Shown: piece by piece, positions 1-10,128 of the stretch
How positions within the stretch are numbered: the first letter of the stretch is position 1
Layout: each line of letters opens with the position of its first letter
Assembly (NCBI GenBank): GCA_949825045.1
Contig: OX463829.1
Coordinates: 3,844,001-3,908,000 of the forward strand
Reading direction: 5' to 3'
DNA: 64,000 nucleotides
Source: Argyresthia goedartella
Lineage: Eukaryota; Arthropoda; Insecta; Lepidoptera; Argyresthiidae
The notes under the pieces: generated by a model
What the model saw: only the letters and a program-made list of their open reading frames with translations
Databases searched by the model: none
Told to the model about the DNA's origin: nothing
Translations under genes and position numbers: made by a program

Positions 1-567
1 TTTTGCCTTGTGAACATCTTTAGCTATTTAAAAAAAAAGTGACAATCTTGATTACTTTAGCCTGTACGTTTACTTTTTTATCTTCAAGAGACCACAAACC
101 TGAGCAATCGATATTAATTTCAATTTGAGGCCTCCAACCTCCTGGGAAAAAAAATATTGACAGATGGACAACGAAGTGATCGAGTGAGGTATAAGGGTTC
201 TTTTTTTCCTTTTAATGTACGGAACCCTAAAAATATTTTTTTTTAAATATACCGAATGATCATTAAATTATGGCTTCACTTCTATCGCTTGCTGTGTCCG
301 CGGACTTTGCGGTTATTTCAGGACAAATTGCACACGGCAATTTATGAATCTAAATTATGTTCGGGAAAATAAAATTTAAAAAAAAAAAGTTTCAAGCGAT
401 ACGTAAACTATTATCCCTGAGTCAGACGTCACTTTATATATCAACAGCTTGTATGTAACCCAGTGGCCTCATATACACACATTTATTCATATGTATCATA
501 TATATACAGCAGGGTTGGGTTCACTTATCACAATCATGCTTGGGGTTATACAGAGTAGTCAAAATTA
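1..567. other. AT-rich DNA without a recognisable gene
   Basis: No coding signal is visible on either strand; the open frames here are short and of low complexity. A short match to the end of a dispersed element family (GTACGGAACCCTA) lies near 218-230. Larger copies of that family occur at 15.0, 35.5 and 38.5 kb. Confidence 0.6.
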
Positions 568-812
568 TTTATTTATTTATTTATTATTATTAGATGTTTC
601 ACAGCATATAAATAATAATAATAATAATAATACCTTGGACACTATTGACACACATTGATCTAGCCCCAAACTAGGATTCCCTGTATCTTGGGTACTAGAC
701 AACGATACACATACTTATATAGATAAATATTATACTAAGATAGACAAACAACCATGACTAGGGTACAAGCATCCGTTCTCGTCAAACAAATATTTGCCCC
801 CACCGGGATTGG
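565..812 (-). mobile_element. SINE family A copy, 5'-truncated, with simple-repeat tail
   Basis: A tRNA-derived retroposon lying on the minus strand. The body at 633-812 matches the full copy at 2381-2632 in reverse complement, and its tail is the AAT/TTA run at 565-632. The tRNA-like head with box A and box B is missing, so this is a 5'-truncated, non-coding copy. SINEs of this kind are moved by LINE machinery supplied in trans. Confidence 0.7.
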
Positions 813-907
813 AATAAATACATGTACAGAAAATAAATAACATAAATAGGAAATGCCAATTACGAAACAAACCGACAATAAAGTTGGTAGGAGGAAAAAT
901 AACCTTA

Positions 908-1020
908 TACAAGGTGACATTTAACTAGCTGACCATATTTTGGGGATTGATAGCACCGATCGTTATAATGGATACTATCATTCCCCAAATTATGGTCAGC
1001 TAGTTAAATGTCAACTTGTA
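908..1020. mobile_element. Small foldback MITE
   Basis: A 113-bp near-perfect inverted repeat. The arms at 908-953 and 975-1020 are 46 nt each and differ at only a few positions; the spacer is about 21 nt. TA dinucleotides flank the arms, which fits a Tc1/mariner-type non-autonomous element. It has no coding capacity. Fragments starting with the same GTGACATTTAA block occur near 8065 and, reversed, near 11840. Confidence 0.7.
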
Positions 1021-1612
1021 TATTGGCAAATTATGGAATAAAATAATAATTGATATTTTCATTAACATAACTATTTTATGCTTAGCTTGTGGTCCACAGA
1101 CGTAATGTCACTGTCATTTAAAAAAAAAACAGATTTTTAAAAATGACGTAGCGTGCGCATGCGTGGGTTTGCTGCCTAAGTTTTACGAGATACCTTCTTT
1201 ATGCGATTATTATTTCTCTACCCTATACATTACAAAATGTGTCTCGAACTCACACAATTACTTTGTTGATGTTATTACGATTATCATGGATGAACGAAAC
1301 TCTTTGCTTTACTTACTAACTCTGTGTCAAAACCCGACAAATATCATCTCATAAATCATAGTTTAAACTGTTACCATTTGTTTTGTTCATGGGTTGTGAG
1401 TAATGTCTAGTCTACGATAAAAACTAATTTCAGCGACTAAAACCGACAAGTGTCGAGCGGAAAAGAAAAAAGAATCGTACTGTAGCTTGGGTTACACTGC
1501 ATGCAGAAATATCGTGGCCGCACAATAGGGGTACAGTAACTCAGCGTTATTCCGACAAACATAGTTGTTTACGATTTATCATAATGTGTTTATTGTCTCT
1601 GTCTGTTCACAG
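1021..1612. other. Intergenic or intronic DNA, no gene seen
   Basis: No mobile element is recognised here. The last 25 bases are pyrimidine-rich and end in CACAG, which could serve as a splice acceptor for the candidate exon that follows. Confidence 0.5.
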
Positions 1613-1663
1613 ATAACAGATACAATTTTCTCAGAGAAAGACAAAGATTATCTCGAGGCCAAA
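1613..1663 (+). CDS. Candidate internal exon of an unidentified host gene
   Basis: A 51-bp open segment of exactly 17 codons. It sits between a good acceptor (pyrimidine-rich tract ending in CACAG at 1608-1612) and a donor starting GTATGAGT at 1664. The encoded peptide, ITDTIFSEKDKDYLEAK, is acidic and lysine-rich, and looks like ordinary protein rather than transposon sequence. I do not recognise the family. No neighbouring exon of matching phase was found. It could be an exon of a gene whose introns are full of transposons, or a chance match. Confidence 0.3.
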
Positions 1664-2380
1664 GTATGAGTTATTTTATTCATTTTTGTCGCTGTTTCTA
1701 CTTATTAATAGTTTCGCTTAGTAATTAATGTATAAAGAAAGTTTATTTATAGTGTAGTAGAGCAAAAAGAAAACAAAAATAATAATGAAATGAAAAAACA
1801 ACTTTTATATAAGAAGAGGAAACAACATTTTCCCATACGGGGTGACAGAGACAAAGTTGTGCCCACTCTTAATAAGTTATTCAATGCTGCAGCGTGCGTG
1901 ATAGGGAGCTTGATAATCGCCGCAGATCCATCACCGTTGGAATCTAAATACAGACGTTATCAGGTTGTTGGCATCCTGAACATCTTACTCTTCAGCTAGT
2001 AAACTCAACATGAGTACCACTAATCAGTGCTCAGCCTCTCAGGGTACCCTTGTTCGACGTACAGTCAAACGAAACCACGCTGTCCCACTTCTCAACACAA
2101 ATTTCACTGAAATAAGGTCGAAATGTGAAGTCCACTTCAATCACTCTGTACTTGGTCTTAGTTAAGCATACTTATGATATAAGTTTAGGGTAGTTGAGGG
2201 TTGTGGCACCTGAGCAAAGAGGCCGGATTCCTCTAATAAACCAATAGATTTACAATTTCAGTAGAAAATCAATAAATTCTCAATCGGAACTCAGTCGTCA
2301 CATGGAGATACTGAAAAGGTATAAAACTAATTATTTAGTTTATTTTTGGGCCTTCCACACAAGGAACTACTTGAGACGAC
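1664..2380. other. Non-coding DNA with a SINE family C fragment
   Basis: Most of this stretch has no recognisable content. The part at about 1820-1935 (TTTTCCCATACGGGGTGACA onward) matches the 3' part of the SINE at 12545-12783 and, reversed, the one at 59311-59440. Confidence 0.5.
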
Positions 2381-2632
2381 GATGACGACCCGAATGGCCG
2401 AGTCGGCAGTGAGCCTGCCTACGAAGCGGGTTCGAGTCCCGGTGGGGGCAAATATTTGTTTGATGAGAACGGATTTCGTAACCTAGTCATGGTTGTTTAT
2501 CTATCTATGTATAATATTTATCTATATAAGTATGTGTATCGTTGTCTAGTACCTAAGATACAGGGAATCCTAGTTTGGGGCTAGATCAATGTATGTCAAT
2601 AGTGTCCAAGGTATTCTTATTATAGTTTCGCT
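2381..2632 (+). mobile_element. SINE family A, full-length tRNA-derived copy
   Basis: The best preserved copy of this SINE in forward orientation. The tRNA-like head has a box A-like TGGCCGAGTCGGC at 2395-2407 and a box B GGTTCGAGTCC at 2429-2439, so it would carry an internal RNA polymerase III promoter. A unique body follows, running to a GTCCAAGGT end. Other copies lie at 611-812 and 13697-13940 (minus) and 53941-54060 (plus, diverged). It is not a tRNA gene: no intact cloverleaf is seen and the head runs straight into the SINE body. Confidence 0.75.
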
Positions 2633-2717
2633 CTTAAATCGTTGCCCAACAATTTCGATGGGACGACGACGACGCGGCCGTGTGCGAGCACAGCGAAATT
2701 ATTTGGTGGCGATTTAA

Positions 2718-2830
2718 GGCGCTACGTAAAAATTTATATAAAAGGAACGCGAATGGAAATGAAAGTGTCAGTGTTGATTACATAAGAAAGAAAAGAGAGC
2801 GCAAACAATGCGCTCGACTCAAACTAAAAT
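2718..2830. repeat. Dispersed MITE-like repeat (copy 1 of 2)
   Basis: This segment begins GGCGCTACGT and contains a block around GAGAGCGCAAACAATGCGC. A reverse-complement copy of the block lies at 57210-57325, which also begins GGCGCTACGT on the + strand. That shared end suggests terminal inverted repeats of a small DNA element. It is non-coding. Confidence 0.5.
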
Positions 2831-3164
2831 AGGGTAGAGTCAAACTACATAAAAATTGTTTAAAAATCAATTATTCTTTTTTGTCAAAAATATTTTCAAG
2901 CAGAGTTTACGAATACATAATATCAATATTCCGCAATGAAATTAGTTAGGAGTTCAGAATTACAGGAAAATTTAAAAAAATGAGGTATTTTCGTAATCGA
3001 GAAAATTCATCTAATCGAGTTTTCCTTCAGTCAGAATCTCAATTAACTTTAACCCAAAAATCAATGACTTTATAGAAGAGTAAATTGTTTCTGAACAACA
3101 CAATATTTTTTTTGTATCACCAAGCAACGCGCAAGATAAAAGTTTCTTTTTAAATTTTTAAACA

Positions 3165-4300
3165 AACGAGGTCAACAATTATGTTGGGTACATTTAAAAA
3201 GCGATTCTTCATGATTTTGGTCTTGGACATGTTCATCCTGAGACTGACTTTCAGGGAAGTCATGCAGATCTGCGAGCATATGTTGGAGATCTGAGACGCA
3301 TTCGGCGACGAGAATGAGATCATCCGCGAACCTGAGATGCGACGTGAGCTCGCTCGCTTATGTCGATTCCTCTCTCGTTCCAATCCCAAGTCTTCACAAC
3401 ATCCTCTAGAACGTGGGTGAATAATTTGGGCGAGAGAGTGTCACCCTGTCGGACGCCCCGGTCTATAGTCGGTGTTTCAATGCGCACCTGAATTTTTGTG
3501 GACCTGTACAGCTCCCGGAGGATATCGACGTATCGCATGTTAATACCGCAGCGATGCTGAGAGTGAAACACGGCCCAGTGCTCTACGCTGTCAAATGCCT
3601 TCTCGTAGTAAACAAAGGCGAGACACAGGGGCCGGTTGTATTCTCTGCTATTTTCCATCAGCTGCTTGACCGCATGGATGTGGTCCATTGTCTAGTATCT
3701 GCTCCGGAAGCCAGCTTGTTCGACAAGTTGGTATTCGTCGAGGGTGGTAGTGAGACGATGGCATAGGAGTTTGGCGAATAGTTTGTAGACCTGAGAGAGC
3801 AGGCTTATGTGGCGGTAATCAGACACATTCGTCTTGTCCCGCTTTTGTGAAGAATAGTTACAATTGCGTTCTTCCAGGAACTGGGTGTAACACCCTGAAT
3901 GAGAACGGTGTTGAAGAGTTTTACGAGAACTTTAAGGACGGGCTCTCCACCAGCCTGCAGCATCTCAACATGCACCCCGTCCTCCCCAGATGCTTTGCCT
4001 TTTTTCATTTTACCTAGAGCGTACTGTACTTCATCTGAAGTGATCGTAAGTAGATCACTACTGTCGCAGCTCCCTACAGGTATTGCTCTAGAGTCCGCTG
4101 AATCTGGTGAGTTGGGTGTCGGTGCTTTGGAAGCATACAAGTTCCCGTAAAACTCCTCAACTATCTTAATAATTTGATCCCGATCCGTCACAATGTTTTC
4201 GGCTATATTCGTGAGCTTGTTTATCGCCATTATGTTTTTATTCAGCTTCTTTTTGAAGACTTTGGGGCTTCTATTGTCCTGGATGGTTTCGGCAATAAAA
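3165..4300 (-). pseudogene. RTE-type non-LTR retrotransposon remnant (reverse transcriptase)
   Basis: A broken ORF2 read from about 4300 down to 3165. The 5' part (4230-3805) holds the linker and RT fingers, with the block GKASGEDGVHVEMLQAGGE. The next part (3688-3320) has CLAFVYYEKAFDSVEHW and GVRQGDTLSPKLF, motifs typical of the RTE clade. The FADD catalytic box follows in another frame near 3320-3290. Several frameshifts separate these parts, so no protein can be made. The endonuclease and 3' end are missing. The RTE assignment is fairly sure; a second, independent RTE remnant lies at 44200-44760. Confidence 0.85.
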
Positions 4301-4301
4301 A

Positions 4302-4337
4302 TTATTATTTATTTATTTTATTTATTTATTTATTTAA
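4302..4337. repeat. TTTA microsatellite
   Basis: A run of TTTA units directly upstream (in the LINE's orientation) of the RTE remnant. It is probably a simple repeat grown from a retroposon tail. Confidence 0.7.
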
Positions 4338-4382
4338 TATTTGGTATTAAAAGCCCTAACATCGTTGCGGATTGCCCTATTA

Positions 4383-4430
4383 ATGGTGTTAAGCTCTCTA
4401 AGGTTTGAACCTTAGAGAGCTTAACACCAT
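4383..4430. repeat. 48-bp perfect inverted repeat
   Basis: Two 23-bp arms (4383-4405 and 4408-4430) are exact reverse complements separated by TG. No protein or known element explains it. Such a short spacer makes it cruciform-prone. It could be a very young foldback insertion or a template-switch product. Confidence 0.85.
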
Positions 4431-5523
4431 GTGTAGCTGGTTTTCATTTCTCTTCTTCGAGATAATAGAGTCAGCGTGCCGGGCGACAGTTTTGCCCCTT
4501 TAGGTGGTCTTGTATGGTACCACCAAATGGTATGATACCAAAAATGTATTGCGATGCCGCGTCAAGCCCAAATAAGAGTCTATTTTGGACTAAGTATCCC
4601 GAAGCAAAGCATTTCCATAAAAACATTGATGTTAAAACTGCAGTAAAAAAATATCAATCCTAGTGTATATTAACTCAGGGTTAATTAAACGTTTTTAAAC
4701 GAGAAAAAAATACTAGCAATCTTGAATTTAATGGTCGGTTTTGTGACTTTTACGACTACAGCAGTTTTATGTCAGATTAAACTATTTAACGGTGCTTCAA
4801 CCATAAAAGAGTTTTATTCAGTGCGGAACGTTAAACGATGTTCAAATAAGTGCTATCCTTAGTTGGTGCGTCATAAGGACTGCAATCGTACTGCATGGGG
4901 GCGACTCGGCCTGACCGTGACTACACATTCTCGTTAATTAATTCCCTAAAGTGGGATCATTCTTGGAAGTAGCATTTGGCATCTGTCAAAAGTAGTCCCT
5001 TCCTTTTCCAAGCGAACCAAGGAAAAGAAGACCGACGCAGATGTCAATTGCCAATTCTAAAATTGGCTCCACTTTAGTTCCCTACCCATTTCCTTAAAAT
5101 TTGCACTAATTTGCACTAATTCCATTAATTAAAATGTCGATTATAAATTTCAAAACCTCAGAACTTTCTGTTTACTAAATAACTCTTTCATTAAAACATA
5201 CAACACACATCTCCTAGTGATATAACCTGTGAACGGAAAGTTAACAATAAAAAAAGTTTCGTCAATCACAGAGACAATTAAACAGCGGCCTAACGTAACC
5301 ATGTCTAAATAATGCGTGCATCATTGTCATAGCAACCCACTTAACATCTCTTCAAGTTTCAGTTTGCTATACGATGTTCAACCGTAGGTGGTTCTGAAAT
5401 TAAATTCCGTCAACTGTAACTATAGCTACTCATTAAAAATATATAAATATAATCATCACGATTTTTACCAAAAGAGGTGGCCAGGGCTTAGTTGTGCCAA
5501 GTTTAGTCAGAAAGAGTGGTATT
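4431..5523. other. Non-coding DNA, no element recognised
   Basis: No ORF longer than about 60 codons with recognisable content, no tRNA-like head and no terminal repeats were seen on either strand. Confidence 0.5.
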
Positions 5524-5888
5524 GTCGTAGCTATATCGTAGAAAATGATCATTTCATGAAATACTCAACCATGCATTGATCATTTCATGAAATGGCCAAC
5601 CATTTCGTTGATATAGTCAACTATTTCATGAAATGATCAGAAGTGGTTGAATTTTAGCAAAACATGCCTTTTTAAAAGCATTTGCTTTTAAAAAGGCATA
5701 TTTTTGTGTTATACATGTCGAACTAACATGAAGACTATTCGGAGGCTTCGCTGCGTTCGCCCCCTTTAGTCTTTACCTAAGCTACCGCAGTGTTCTGCCC
5801 TAAAATATTTCTTCATTCCATGAAAGTTTTAATTCAACCATGGTTTGCTATTTCATGATATAGTCAATTCTACGATATGGTCACGACA
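5524..5888. mobile_element. Palindrome-array element with conserved core (copy 1)
   Basis: The outer ends are inverted: GTCGT...ATATCGTAGAA at 5524-5543 and its complement at 5869-5888. Inside lie repeated palindromes: ATTTCATGAAAT at 5551-5562, 5582-5593 and 5623-5634. A perfect 17-bp-arm hairpin sits at 5664-5699. The core at about 5710-5805 contains GGCTTCGCTGCG followed by TCGCCCCC. The same core occurs at 49121-49190 inside a second element whose palindromes have a different sequence. There is no coding capacity. The class of element is unknown to me. Confidence 0.6.
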
Positions 5889-6138
5889 TAATCATATTCC
5901 ATTTTGGGTGAAAGGGGGTTAACCCATGATATTGATATTGATATGATATTTTCATTCTCTAATCCTGGATGATCGTTCATCGTCATCATCGACCCACACG
6001 GAACATAAGATGTTCATTGATTTTGAATTCTATTTTCTGAATTTCTTCCCTGTGAAATATTCTTATTTAAGGGTTCTATTTAATCAAACATAAAAAGCCT
6101 AACCTTACCTAAGCAATGATATTCCAAATCCCAAAATA
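5889..6138. other. Spacer, no feature
   Basis: AT-rich spacer between the palindrome-array element and the maT-like transposon; it contains a short GATATT repeat near 5929-5950. Confidence 0.5.
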
Positions 6139-7443
6139 CATGTCAGGTCATAAGTTCTGTCACATGTGAAATATGAAATAATTTAGACATGTTTATTATT
6201 TATGTAAACATTTATATAGCAAAATGAACTTATTAAAACATAGATTCTTATGGTAATAAAGTTTATTCAAAATGACCCCCGTGATTTTGAATACAGGCCT
6301 TTATTCTGCGCGGCCAGTCGTCTATCGCAGCACGAACGAGGTCCATGTCAATATCGGCGGCTGCCTTAATCAAGGATGCCTTGAGTGACTCCAAATCAGG
6401 ATGAGGCTTTGAGCAGGCCTTTTCCTCCAAGTGTTGCCATATCTTGTAATCTAACGGACTCAAATCTGGACTGGAGGAGGGCCAGTCTTCGTGCCGGATG
6501 AAGTCGATTTCACGCGCCGCCAGCCAGTCTTGTGTGCTTTTCGCTCTATGAGCTGGCGCAGAATCTTGTTGGAATACCCAGTGCCTGTTATTAAACATGG
6601 TATGAGAAACAGGTTCCACAAGGTTCTTGAGGACTGTATTTTGATACACAACTGTATTCGTTTTTACGCCTTTCTCACAAAAATGTACCTCAGTTAAGCC
6701 CCAATAAGAGACTCCCAACCAAACCATGAGCGAGGACGGAAAATGACCTCGTTGGACACACGGAATACGGTTGCTCGCTTCTTCACTGCTGTGTGCATAC
6801 ACCTTTTCATTTTGTTTGTTGTAGCTCTCTTCCACGGTGAAAATTTTTTCATCCGAAAAAAGAATTTCCCGATGCTTTTTTCCCGCGTACCGCTTCAACA
6901 AAGCGCGGCATCTCTTCAGTCTCAGGTTCATTAAACGAGCGTCCAAACGATGTCCTGTTTTTCTTCAATATGCCCTAAGCCCTAAGTCTTCATTTAACAC
7001 CCTTTTCACCGTGGTCCTGCTTAACCCCATCTGAAGGGCCAACAGTTTCTGCTTACGTAAGGGATTTCTTTGAATTCGCGCCTTCACAGCTTTTATCACT
7101 GCTGGAGTCCTAACAGAGCGAGGGCGACCACTTCTTGACCTGTCATCTACACTAGAGTCTTCATTGTATCGTTTTATGGTACGATAAACGAATCTTTTGG
7201 TTATATTCAAATTTTTCAGTAAGTCTAAAATCTGAATTGGCGCGTAACCGCAACGATGCAACGCAATAACTGCGACACGGTCTTCTTTAAGTGTCCACTC
7301 CATATTTAAAAATGAGGAAAATTTTAAAAAGTACACATTTTTATTTTCATGAAAAATTCGAAATTCGAATTCAATAAACTTTTTTGTGGCCAGCGTTCTA
7401 AATTCAAAAGTTTTTATTGTGTGACAGAATTTATGACCTGACT
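6139..7443 (-). mobile_element. maT-like (DD37D) Tc1/mariner transposon
   Basis: A 1.3-kb DNA transposon. The terminal inverted repeats contain GTCAGGTCATAA then TTCTGTCACA: about 6142-6164 on the left and, reversed, 7420-7442 on the right, with one internal mismatch. TA lies at 6137-6138 and 7444-7445, as expected for Tc1/mariner target duplication. The left end carries two extra bases. It holds a single minus-strand transposase gene that is interrupted once. It is probably inactive, but its ends could still respond to a transposase made elsewhere. Confidence 0.85.
6263..7303 (-). pseudogene. DD37D (maT-like) transposase with one in-frame stop
   Basis: Starts at the ATG at 7303-7301 (MEWTLKEDRVAVIALHRCGY) and would encode about 346 residues, the usual size for this family. 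Upstream non-ATG starts in the same frame look unlikely. The N-terminal paired-like helix-turn-helix DNA-binding domain contains SGRPRSVRTP. The catalytic domain has the three acidic residues in LFSDEKIF, QQDSAPAH and SPDLSPLD. I count 37 residues between the second and third acids, which defines the DD37D class. A TGA at 6967-6965 splits the gene just after the DNA-binding half; both halves lie in the same frame, so the break is a nonsense change, not a frameshift. No other damage was seen. Confidence 0.85.
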
Positions 7444-7445
7444 TA

Positions 7446-9239
7446 TATTTGATGTAGGTTTAATTATTTCCCTTTTAAACGTTAGCCTAAGTTTTCAACA
7501 CTATGCACAAGTAGGTTGGCCGCTCATTTACTTTTCAATAAGACAATTTGCCCTTTCAGAAATTATATTCAATATGGTACCTCCTATAAATTAGCCATAA
7601 GATGTGACTATACGATCATGTTATATCCTCTAAATGTGCCTATGTAAATTCCCTTCTACCCAACCCTGGTCATTGTAGTAGAATTGGCTGAGTTTCCGCC
7701 GGGTCCCTACCGTACATCTTGAAATACATTCCGCCATATGCCTCAATTTTCTTTGAAGGTGCAAAGGGATCCTCGGGACGAGCACGTTAACTGAAGTGCT
7801 ACGAGTAATTTATTACGAAAGGGGTTCTATTGTTTATGGGCTAATTTTGTACTTGGAGGTGCGTTAATCTCCATAGAGTATGTCAACGCTTATATTATCT
7901 GTTGCTTGAAGATATGGGTCAGGAGATAAAAGTGATTTCTTCGCTGATTTGTGTTATTTCACGGCAGATTTTATCTTGAATTCGATGATAACTTAACTTT
8001 TTAGCAAAAGGCGAAATTATATATATATAGGTAGGTACGTTATATATATAGAGGTAGGTAAGGGTGACATTTAACCTGTCCTTTCACGTATGAACAACTA
8101 TTATGGACTTGAAATAATATTTACATTTATTTTTATAAAATAATTACTACCACCTACTATTCTTTTTACTACTGGCAATGCTGACCGGAAATAGAGGATA
8201 AACGTACCTTCTCTCTGGTATCATACACTTGATTGGTCGACTGACTGAGTAAATGAAAAAAAAACGTTAATGTGGCTGGCCGCCATGACAATTTGGTTTT
8301 TTATGGCCATATTTTTTATAGCTATTGAGAGGGTTAAGAATCTGGAAAATGATAACGAATGAATGATGATGAATGATAATGAATGATGACGCAAACTCCC
8401 TGTATAAAGTAGTGTCAGCTGTTTTCCGCCTTAGTGAGAGTGAGAGTAGCTAGACTTGAGTTAGCTGTCTGTGCACCATTCATCCAATGATCCATTCTTT
8501 CATAACTCGAATCAACGCTGGCGCAGCAGAATCATCAGATAACTTTATTACCTTAAAAAAGCAATGGGACTTTAACTTTGAATGTGAATTCGTATATGCA
8601 AAATTTTTATTCCAAACAATAAAGTTGTATAGTGCTTTTCGTTTACGGCTCGGATTTCAGATAACCAACAACGAGATCCATATCAAAACAAATCACTTAG
8701 CTTAGTCAATAACTTAAGTGCAATAAACAAAAATATTTGGATATTGTCAGAGGTAACACAATGACAGTAACTAGGTATAATACCTATAGGTTTGCGCTGA
8801 TTGAAATCTCAATTTCTAAATAAACTCAAAAAATAAAACTTACAATAAAGTTACATATCCGTTATGACAGCGGAATGACAGTGCCAGTATGAGATTTCGG
8901 CACTGCATTTGAGAGTAGTATTTGCATTCGGTCAGTAGTAACTGATCTGGTCAAACAAACCTCCTACGCTGACATTGTCATGACTTCAGATATTTCGGTG
9001 CCTTGTTTTTTTCGACGGCAAACAGTAACATGCAAGAATGCTACCTTTTGTAAGGTCACAATAAAAGCCAAAGGTTACCTTACCTACCTACTTGGATTCT
9101 TTGAATGGAATCTAAATAACGAATATCTTTAAATTGTTGCATGCAATATAGTTATTTTGGGATGGTAATGAACTAGGCATAGATTTAAAAGTCAAAGTCG
9201 GTGGATTGCAAGTATTGCAAATTTGTCACTTATTCCTCT
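7446..9239. other. Non-coding DNA; possible isolated LTR-like segment
   Basis: No gene is seen. A TATAAA at 8403-8408 is followed about 215 bases later by AATAAA near 8619. That spacing resembles the promoter and polyadenylation signal of a solo LTR, but I could not find clear TG...CA ends or a target duplication. A run of GAATGAT-like units occupies 8350-8390. Confidence 0.35.
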
Positions 9240-9520
9240 TCAATATTTTAAGACATCCGCGCTATCCCGCATATATTCGGGAAGATTTTGAGTATCTTTT
9301 CTTCGGGGATAGATTTCGGAGATCTCACACGGTGTCACTTTTGTCAATTCCTCAGCACAAAACTCTTACTTAAGAGCACTCGTTTTAATTAAGGACGTAT
9401 GTGGAATGCACATCCTTGCGCTATTAGGGATTGCACATCCTTGTTCACTTTTAAGAAAAAAATTAAACAGCATCTCCTCTCTTCCGCATAGAGGGTATCT
9501 TGTGGTGGTATGTGTAGCTA
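9240..9520 (+). pseudogene. LINE 3'-end coding remnant (Jockey/CR1-like)
   Basis: Translated on the + strand the segment gives NILRHPRYPAYIRE, then HTVSLLSIPQHKT. This matches the C-terminal region of the LINE at 54430-56100, which has NILRNSRYPTYLRQ and HTVSLLSTPRHNT. Stops and frameshifts are frequent. It is therefore an old fragment of the same LINE family, in the opposite orientation to the 54-56 kb copy. Confidence 0.6.
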
Positions 9521-9723
9521 TAGATTTATTAAATTCTATTAATTTATTTTATAGTAAGTGCGTAGGATGTATTGTTATTTATCTGAAAGTATATTGACTT
9601 TATTTATTTCTTCAAACTCTCAATTGTACACTAGGACTTAAAAGGGTAATTCAAAGATTTTTATAAAACCTTAACTATTAAAAATTACAGCTAAACAAAG
9701 AAAAATAATGAAAAGTAGAAGTA

Positions 9724-10128
9724 TTAAAGCAGGCAAAAAATTTGGGCCAGATCGCTCCCGCTGTCGATGGGCAAGGTGCCCAGAAAACTGGCTGCGTTGC
9801 CTCGCTGTACAGGGAGGCTCAGCCGTTGCCCAAGGTAGGCTCCAGCCTTCCGGTCATTAGAGGCGTCGACCAGGCGCGAGGAAAGCTCTGTGAACAGCGC
9901 TCGCGCCTCTGGACCCCATGGACCGAGGGTTTCTACTCCAAGAGGCACAAATGTGTAGCCGTCTCCGGGGGCTGCATATTTGCGCCTTTTGATCCCCTCT
10001 GCGGTGGACGCTGCCGCGCCAGCCTTTCGGGCGGTCGCCTGTATGTGGGACAATGCCAAAGTATCGACACAAGTCGCATCCCATACAAGCGACCGCCCGT
10101 TTTTCCACGGAATGAGTGTCATCCCGTC
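9724..10128 (-). pseudogene. LINE ORF2 C-terminal domain, downstream part
   Basis: An open frame with the block IPWKNGRSLVWDATCVDTLA followed by VPLGVETLGPWGPEA and QRGNAASFLGTL. This conserved tail is found after the reverse transcriptase in one group of invertebrate LINEs; I do not assign the clade. The upstream part of the same domain lies at 10895-11115, and the two parts are separated by a 762-bp LINE insertion. Removing the insertion leaves the reading frame continuous across the junction, so the host copy was still open when it was hit. Confidence 0.75.

Noticed and set aside
2384..2446. Possible tRNA gene
   Set aside because: Box A and B are present but there is no intact cloverleaf, and the SINE A body follows directly; the same head recurs in other copies.
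3554..3766. Plus-strand ORF in the RTE region
   Set aside because: Shadow of the minus-strand reverse transcriptase motifs.
8487..8705. 72-codon ORF after the TATA-like site
   Set aside because: No recognisable domain; non-repetitive but unsupported by splice or homology signals.
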